A stretch of DNA of 64,000 bases from Reticulitermes speratus. Taxonomy: Eukaryota; Arthropoda; Insecta; Blattodea; Rhinotermitidae. Both the position numbers and the translations under genes were made by a program. Below the pieces are notes generated by a model, which was given only the letters and a program-made list of their open reading frames with translations, was not told the DNA's origin and did no database searches. Below are positions 49,701-56,743 of this stretch, one piece after another; positions within the stretch are counted from its first letter, which is position 1; every line of letters begins with the position of its first letter. The stretch spans positions 26,688,406 to 26,752,405 of the forward strand of contig JAJKFL010000004.1 in the NCBI GenBank assembly GCA_021186555.1, written 5' to 3'.

Positions 49701-52700
49701 TTAATATCTGAGGAACCCTTGTGACTAAAGCTGAATTTTCATGGAACCTGTGTAAAGTAAAATTGTACTTTTTGGCTGCAAAAATGAAAGAACAATTTTT
49801 AAAATCAACTTTTATGTGTAAGTGAAAATCAAAATTTTATTATTGATGATTTACACTGAAGATGAACCCAGCATTAATTATGCACAAGGGTGGGAAGGAA
49901 AATAAGAAACACAATGAAAGACTATCAAAATTATATGTGCCAACTTCATTATGAAGCAAATGCGCTCATGGAATACAGTTTGAATATGACTGCTCTAAAC
50001 TGAACTCATGGAATCACATTCTTGCCACTCACTCTAGTACAGAGTATCATACAGTAGTTGGTAGGATCAGGTGGTTTGTTCATTGAATATGGGAACATAA
50101 TTTGACTGTTAACCATTTGACGCGGCATCATATCACAGAAGACTTGGATCTTTAACATAATTTGAATTACAGTCACTGAAGGCTTAGCAGTGCAGATAGA
50201 AACTATAGCAGTGCATCTCACCATGCTGTCAGGATATACAAATGTGTTCTCTTTTTATTGTCCATTTTATACATTTCACAATAAATAAGAAATACATTGC
50301 AGTGGGAAGACTGTTTTGAAGCTCAGTGTGTATATGTGTACACATTCATGCCTGTCCCCATTTACAGTTATGGGGTGCGCATATGCAAATATATATGATT
50401 GTGTGTGTGTCTGTGATATATTTATTTTCAACTGACATTCAGATTTTTTGTGTGTGTGTTTTTTTTAATAAATACTGTCCATTGCATATTCGTTATAAAT
50501 TTGGTCTCTTGCAGTTTCATTCTGCTGCCTTTTGCTGACAAATGGGAACTTTCATTTCCTTCCATTCGCTCTTTTTTGTCAATTTGTTTGCATAGGACAC
50601 ATCCATATGATATTTAGTTTAAAATGTGTATATATATAACATTTAAAATTACGTACACTATTATATGTTTGTAAAAATATACACTATATTGTGAGAGTTC
50701 CTCATATAATTTAAACACCGCAGTGTTAGTGAGATGTACCATACTACAAATACAGTAATTTTCTCTGTAGTGGCTCGTACATATAGTCAACTTGACTTCT
50801 GATCAAAACACCTAATATAAGAACAGTCCTCTTTCCAAAAATACATATTTAAGCAGCATATTTTACTAAATAATAAGACATATATTCATCTGAGGACTAG
50901 AATGTATGTTGTAAAAGAAGGGCTTTTAGCTCGCTCGTAAATTGTATTTTTTCCAACTCTCTCAGTTGACTCGGCAATTTACTGTATAGTTTAATTCCAA
51001 TATTCACTACACTTTGTTACATTAGTTCTGCAAAAGTGACAATAGAGATCCAACCTTTGGCATGTATTATAGTTGTAGATTTCTGTATTTTTTGCAACTG
51101 TTCTGTCTTGATTCTATTATGGCATACTGTTTCCCTTACATACATGCAAGGCATTTCATTATGTTTAGAGCTTTAAAACTTTCCCTGCAGGAAGTGCATC
51201 TCCCTGGATTACAAATTAGTCATGTAACTTTTTTGTAATTTAACATGTTTGATTTCAGGATCACCCCCCCCCCCCCCCCCCCCCCCCCAAATTAAACCAT
51301 GCCACAAGCAGGAATCACAGTGTGGAAAATAAATAGTTATAATATATGGACTCACTATATTGTATTACATAATGACTTTTGAGTGTTGAAATTATATATT
51401 TAATATAATATAAAATATCCCATTTTATATTCTCATTAATACATATACCCAGGAATTTCATTTCCGATTTGCAGGTAATATTCATACTATTTAATTTGTG
51501 CTTTCAGTGGAATTTTCTATTGCCAAGTATGAAAAGATATTACTGTTGTATTCTCAGTATTTAATGTAAGACCATTTTGAGTGAAACCATAACTGTAGCT
51601 CATTCCTAAGTCTTAATTTTTGTGTTGGAGAACACTTTCATATTCTGCTGTTACCAGAATATTTGTGTCATCTTGAAATAAAGCTGTTGATTCCTGAATA
51701 TTCATTGGAAGTTTATTTATTGAAACAGTACTGGTCCAACAATTGAGCCTTGAGGCATGCCATGTTTCATTTTGCTGAGGGCTGAGACATATGTTGCTTG
51801 GTTGCTTGTTGTAAGTTTATTGTAGAATAGCATACAATTTTGCTAAAATTGAGCATACGGTACATGTACAGTGCCTTGTGTTAGACCTTGAAATTGCTTT
51901 CTGTTTGTGGAAAATTAAGTGCAAAAATTGTAACTGTCTTGTGACTAAATATGTTTTGTGTTATGTGGCTTTTGAGATTAGTAAACTTGCGCTGACTGCA
52001 GTTGGAGTTTTACGCACAAGTAACAATATTAGGATTGAAGTAATGTAGCACCTGGCCAGATGGCTGTGTACATGGGTGGTTACAGTAATGCAACACATGG
52101 CTAGTCAATGTTAGTTGAAACTCTGGTTTACTGAAAGTAATTTGTTTTAGAAGAATAATTCAGAGCAGTGTCGTTGCTAGGTTCTTTGGTGCATGGTGCA
52201 CGTGATAACAATGGCCACTCCTAACAGACATTATGAACTTTAAAAAGCTGTAATCATTTGTTGAATTTCCGTTTATTTGGCTCAATAATTTTGCCACCCA
52301 TTGGCCTGTGCTGCCTGGGGCATCTGCAACACACCCCCCTCCAGCTATTCCCCTGATCCAGAGCATATGGATCAGTGAAAGTGTTTTCCTTTCTGCTGTG
52401 AAAATTGTTGGGTGTATGGTTTCTTTGCAGGTCTCTGCCCAAGATCCCATATGAAGTGGTTATCCACAAGTCCAGAAGGAATGAACTCCCATGCAATGCA
52501 CTTTCCTTGCTTGCGCAGTATTGCCTGCAACTCAGAAAATGCCTGTATGGATTCTCATGGGCGTGTCTTAGCATGTTCCCGGTGTGTCGGCCATCTTTCG
52601 CAACAGTGGGAGAGCCTTGAAGCTGATCGAGTTCCTTTAGAACGCAGAAGGTAACCTACTTTTTAAACAAAATTGTAGTTTGTGTTGCACCAGCAACTGA

Positions 52701-55700
52701 CAGTGTCTGTTATTGGACATGTAATGTTGTGACACACTGAAAGCATGACCAGGTGTTCTTTGAATTACCTCAAAGTGAGGAAAGTAAAGTCACCAACTGA
52801 ATTCTGGGTAGAACTCAAAAAGACTACTTTCCTATTGCAAAGACTTCTAGTCCTAGAAATTTTGTGTTGTTTATGTTATATGTTAATAATCTACGTACTG
52901 GTATGTAAGTGAACAGTGCTGTACAGTTTGGCTGATCAGTTATCCTTGGCCCATGGGTGTATGGTCATAGAACTGAATCATTCTTGGTCAGGAGTTTTGT
53001 TTGTTGCATGTACTTGTAGATATGTTGTAGACTGTTGTTGACATCATCATCTCCACTATCCTTTTTGTGAGGAAGAATATTTACCAATGCATGCATTAAT
53101 TTTGTGAAATATTACCTGAGTTTTGCGCTGTTGTGATATTTGTAATTATTGACTTATAAACAGTATTTCATGCATACTTTTTAGTGATGTTTTTCATACT
53201 TAATTTTTTGTGATGTTGATATGTCTTCATACAGACTTTCATACTCTTAGCTCCAATGGTTTATGAGTTATCGCTGTTTGACTGAATGCTGAATGGACAT
53301 TTTCATGTGGCCACATTGTTATTTTACATTTTAGCCCCCACCCACTATGAAACTGCATGGTGTCAAAACCACAATGTTGTCATTGCTGAGTATGCATTTG
53401 GTCATACACTGCAGGATGGAAATGTAATCTTTTATGTGTACAGGTATATGTGGAGCTTGCTTTATGCGTATTTACAACTAAACAAGATTCATGAAGTCAA
53501 ACCTTTTTTTGTAGGTATGATGTGCCAAGTCCAGGTGTCGGTGGTTCTTCAGTGGCAGTATCATGTTGGAATGGAGATGCATCCCAAGTGGCTGTGTCTC
53601 GATCAGGAACTCCACCAAATGTAGCTTCTGAACATTTAACTACAGGCAGTTCGATCTACTGTTTTCTTTGTGGACTTCATTCTGACTTGACATTAGCTCG
53701 AGTGCTTTATGGTAGGCCACAGGTGAGATATGAACTTCCCTCAGTTTGTCATGTAATGTAATGTAATGTATTTATCCAAATCTAAGACGTCCCCGCCAAA
53801 CATAAAAGTCTGCTAAGAAAAAAATTTTGCTATTAATTTCATACACTTAATACACAGAGCATGTCAAATTCTATCTACCTTTACCAATCAGTGTCACTGT
53901 CTCCATCTTCACAGTAAGTGCCTTCATCTTCCTCACACTCACTCCTAACATTCCCATCTTCTTCACTGTCATTCCACAACAAATCATCATCAGTCCCATC
54001 CACTGCACTGGATATACAGCCCTTCGTAAAACCCTTCACAGTCAATTCTGGTGAGATGTGCTGCCATGCTGTTATGATCTACATTGACTAATGGACTTAT
54101 ATTTCTTGGTTCATAAACTTACGTTAACCCATAAAGATTCACAGTTTTCTCCGCATATGCTGTTAGTGGTGTTATGAATTTTAAATACATGTGTTCTGGA
54201 TTTTTGTGTTGTGTCAGTGGTCTGATCAGTCTGAGTTCATGGCTCTTTTTGTGGTTTTTAATGTGTAGATTTGCCCAGGTTTCATTTTTAATTCTTTTAG
54301 TTAATTTTTAATTTTTCAGTAGCCATTTTCCTGTTACTACCCTTGGACTAGATCTGTTATCAGGTGCATATCTTAATAAGTTACTCTTTGTATGGTACCC
54401 AGTGACAATAGCTTGATGTAAGGGGTCCACAAGGTTTGGTGCTTCTTTGCCTGAAAACGGAAACGGAGCTGGCTTCCAAAAGGTTGTGCTTGTTTAAAAA
54501 ATAAGAGGATGGATGAAGTTCCAAAAAAAGAAGATTGTGTCAGTTAACTTGAATTATGCTGTGTTCTCTCTTTTGTTTATACATGACGATTTGGTGCTGC
54601 GGGGCTTGGATTATGGTCCAGTTCAGAGCGATCCGGTTTGGCATGGTCCGGTTCAGTGGTTATACGCGAATTTAAGACGATCTCACGTATTTAAGTGCCA
54701 AATTTAAGGAAAAAACCTTGTCTTTCATTCAAGTAAATACGGTACTTTACATGAAGACCCATACACATTTATGATATCTCACTGAATTCTTCTTAGAATG
54801 AGAAATGTTTCAGAAAATGTTTTTTTGAAAATTGTGCCATTTGTGAGATAATGTGGAAAAATCCAGTAGAGCCGTACTGGTCACAGGTGACAATATAACA
54901 CAACTCATGCGCTTTTCATGCTGAATAAAAAGACTACACACACACACTCAGAATATTTATTCCTTATTGCTTTTCCACAGCAACAGTGGCTACGCGAATG
55001 TGCTGCAATTTTACGTGTATCATACACTGCCTGTCTCGTTATGATACATTTTTATTGCTCATTGAAGGTTGTAATGACAGTTACTTCACTGTAATCATGT
55101 TTTAGTTTAATTATGATAACTAGAGTTATTCAGTCTTAGCTGCCATAGGACTTGCTTTATGTCCAAGCAGAATGTAAATTTCTGCAGCATTTACAGGTTT
55201 TCTTAGACTGTGGTGTTTATACCTGGTTTCTGTATGTTTAGTGTAAGCATCTGTATGCCGTGTGGAATATTATTTTGTAATGACTATTGTGATACTGTTC
55301 TCAGGGTCGGAATGCACCGTTCTTCCCAGCGTTGTTGGCACATGTGTCACCTCCCAATGCAGAACAGCTACGGGAAGATGGTTCAGCTTTGGTTTGCACT
55401 TTCTGCTATCACTCATTGCTGGCCCAGTGGCGCCATTATGAGCAGCTTCATGGAACTGGGTCTGCCATAGCAGCTGACAAACGAGAATATAACACACATG
55501 ACTACTGCTGTTTTGTATGTGGCGTTACAACTTACAGAATACGCGTTCGTGCACTGCCTGTCAAGGTAATGAAGTTCTTAAATGTTACGGAATTGAACTA
55601 GGCTGAGGTAGTTCAAGAATAGGGTGCTAAGGAAAATATTTAGGCCTAATGGGGAGGAGATAACAGGGGAGTGGGGGAAACTGCATAGTGAGGAGCTTCA

Positions 55701-56707
55701 TGACTTTTGCTCCTCACTCAATATTGTTTGAGTTATCAGATAAAGAAGAATGAGATGGGCTGGGTATGTGGCATGTAGGGGAGAGAGGAGAGGTGCATAC
55801 AGGGTTTTGGTGGGGAATCCTGAGGGTAAGAGACCACTTGGAAGATCTAGGCATAGATAGGAGAATAATATTAAAAGTGGATGTACAAGAAATAGGATAG
55901 GAGACTATGGACTGGATAAATCTGGGGAATTTCTTGACTAGCAGAGGGACTCTGCTCCACTGAGTTAAGTAGTATGGAACTGAACTTAATCACAATAACT
56001 TCGGGCTGTAGAGTTCATTATTATGTATTTTTAACATACTGCACTTATTTAACAAGGATTTGTTTCGGAACATTTATAGAATATTTTGAAAGGAAAAGTG
56101 AAACTTAAAATTTGGAACATTTATCTACACAGTGACCATTTCAGTAGAAAGAGAGAATAGCAAACTTGATGTGCTAATGCTGATGTACAATATACAGGAT
56201 TTCCCATTTCTGCGGTATCATCCTCAGCCAGAACGTAGTTTGTTGCTGGAGAACGGGGACTTCGCAGTAGTATGCCTGGATTGTTATGAGACATTACGCA
56301 CGCAGTCATTGGAGTATGAACGTTGGGGACTCCCTATTGAGAAGCGAGAATATAACTGGATCACTCAGCCACCACCTCCAGAGGACTCACCAGAAGCAAC
56401 AGTAGCAAGGCTACCATCTGGAGAACGCTCAGAAAAATTGGTAAGCTCATTTTATTATGCTACAAAGTTATTAGTTACTATTAGCTTGAATATTAATTCT
56501 GTCTTAAGTTTTATTTTTAATGTGCCTACTGTTCAAGTGGAGCTGGGATGGTGTACTCAGTATAGTGACTGAGCTATGTAATGGACAGTTGGGGTGTTCA
56601 GCTATTGCGACACGATGGCAAAGAGAGAAATTTTGCTCCTGTTGAGAATTCATTGGTAACATAGTTTGGTCACTTCAATGATTGAGCTACTCATTCTTTG
56701 TCATGAC

Positions 56708-56743
<36 letters not shown>

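Larger units (their letters stand above)
46332..52430 (+). other. Gene 2 intron 6
   Basis: The 6.1-kb intron contains a pogo element nested in a foldback repeat (47265-48312), foldback fragments (49550-49690, 50085-50215), a LINE relic (50900-51830 minus) with a C25 run, and unassigned AT-rich sequence elsewhere. The open frames 46441-46668, 49192-49380 and 50326-50538 have no recognisable similarity. Confidence 0.6.
53723..55304 (+). other. Gene 2 intron 8
   Basis: Mostly a decayed pogo-like element (53766-54742), then a ~90-bp repeat (54961-55050) shared with 62401-62490. The remainder is unassigned. Confidence 0.6.

Noticed and set aside
52160-52574. Two minus-strand open frames
   Set aside because: They overlap exon 7 of gene 2 in antisense and have no similarity of their own.
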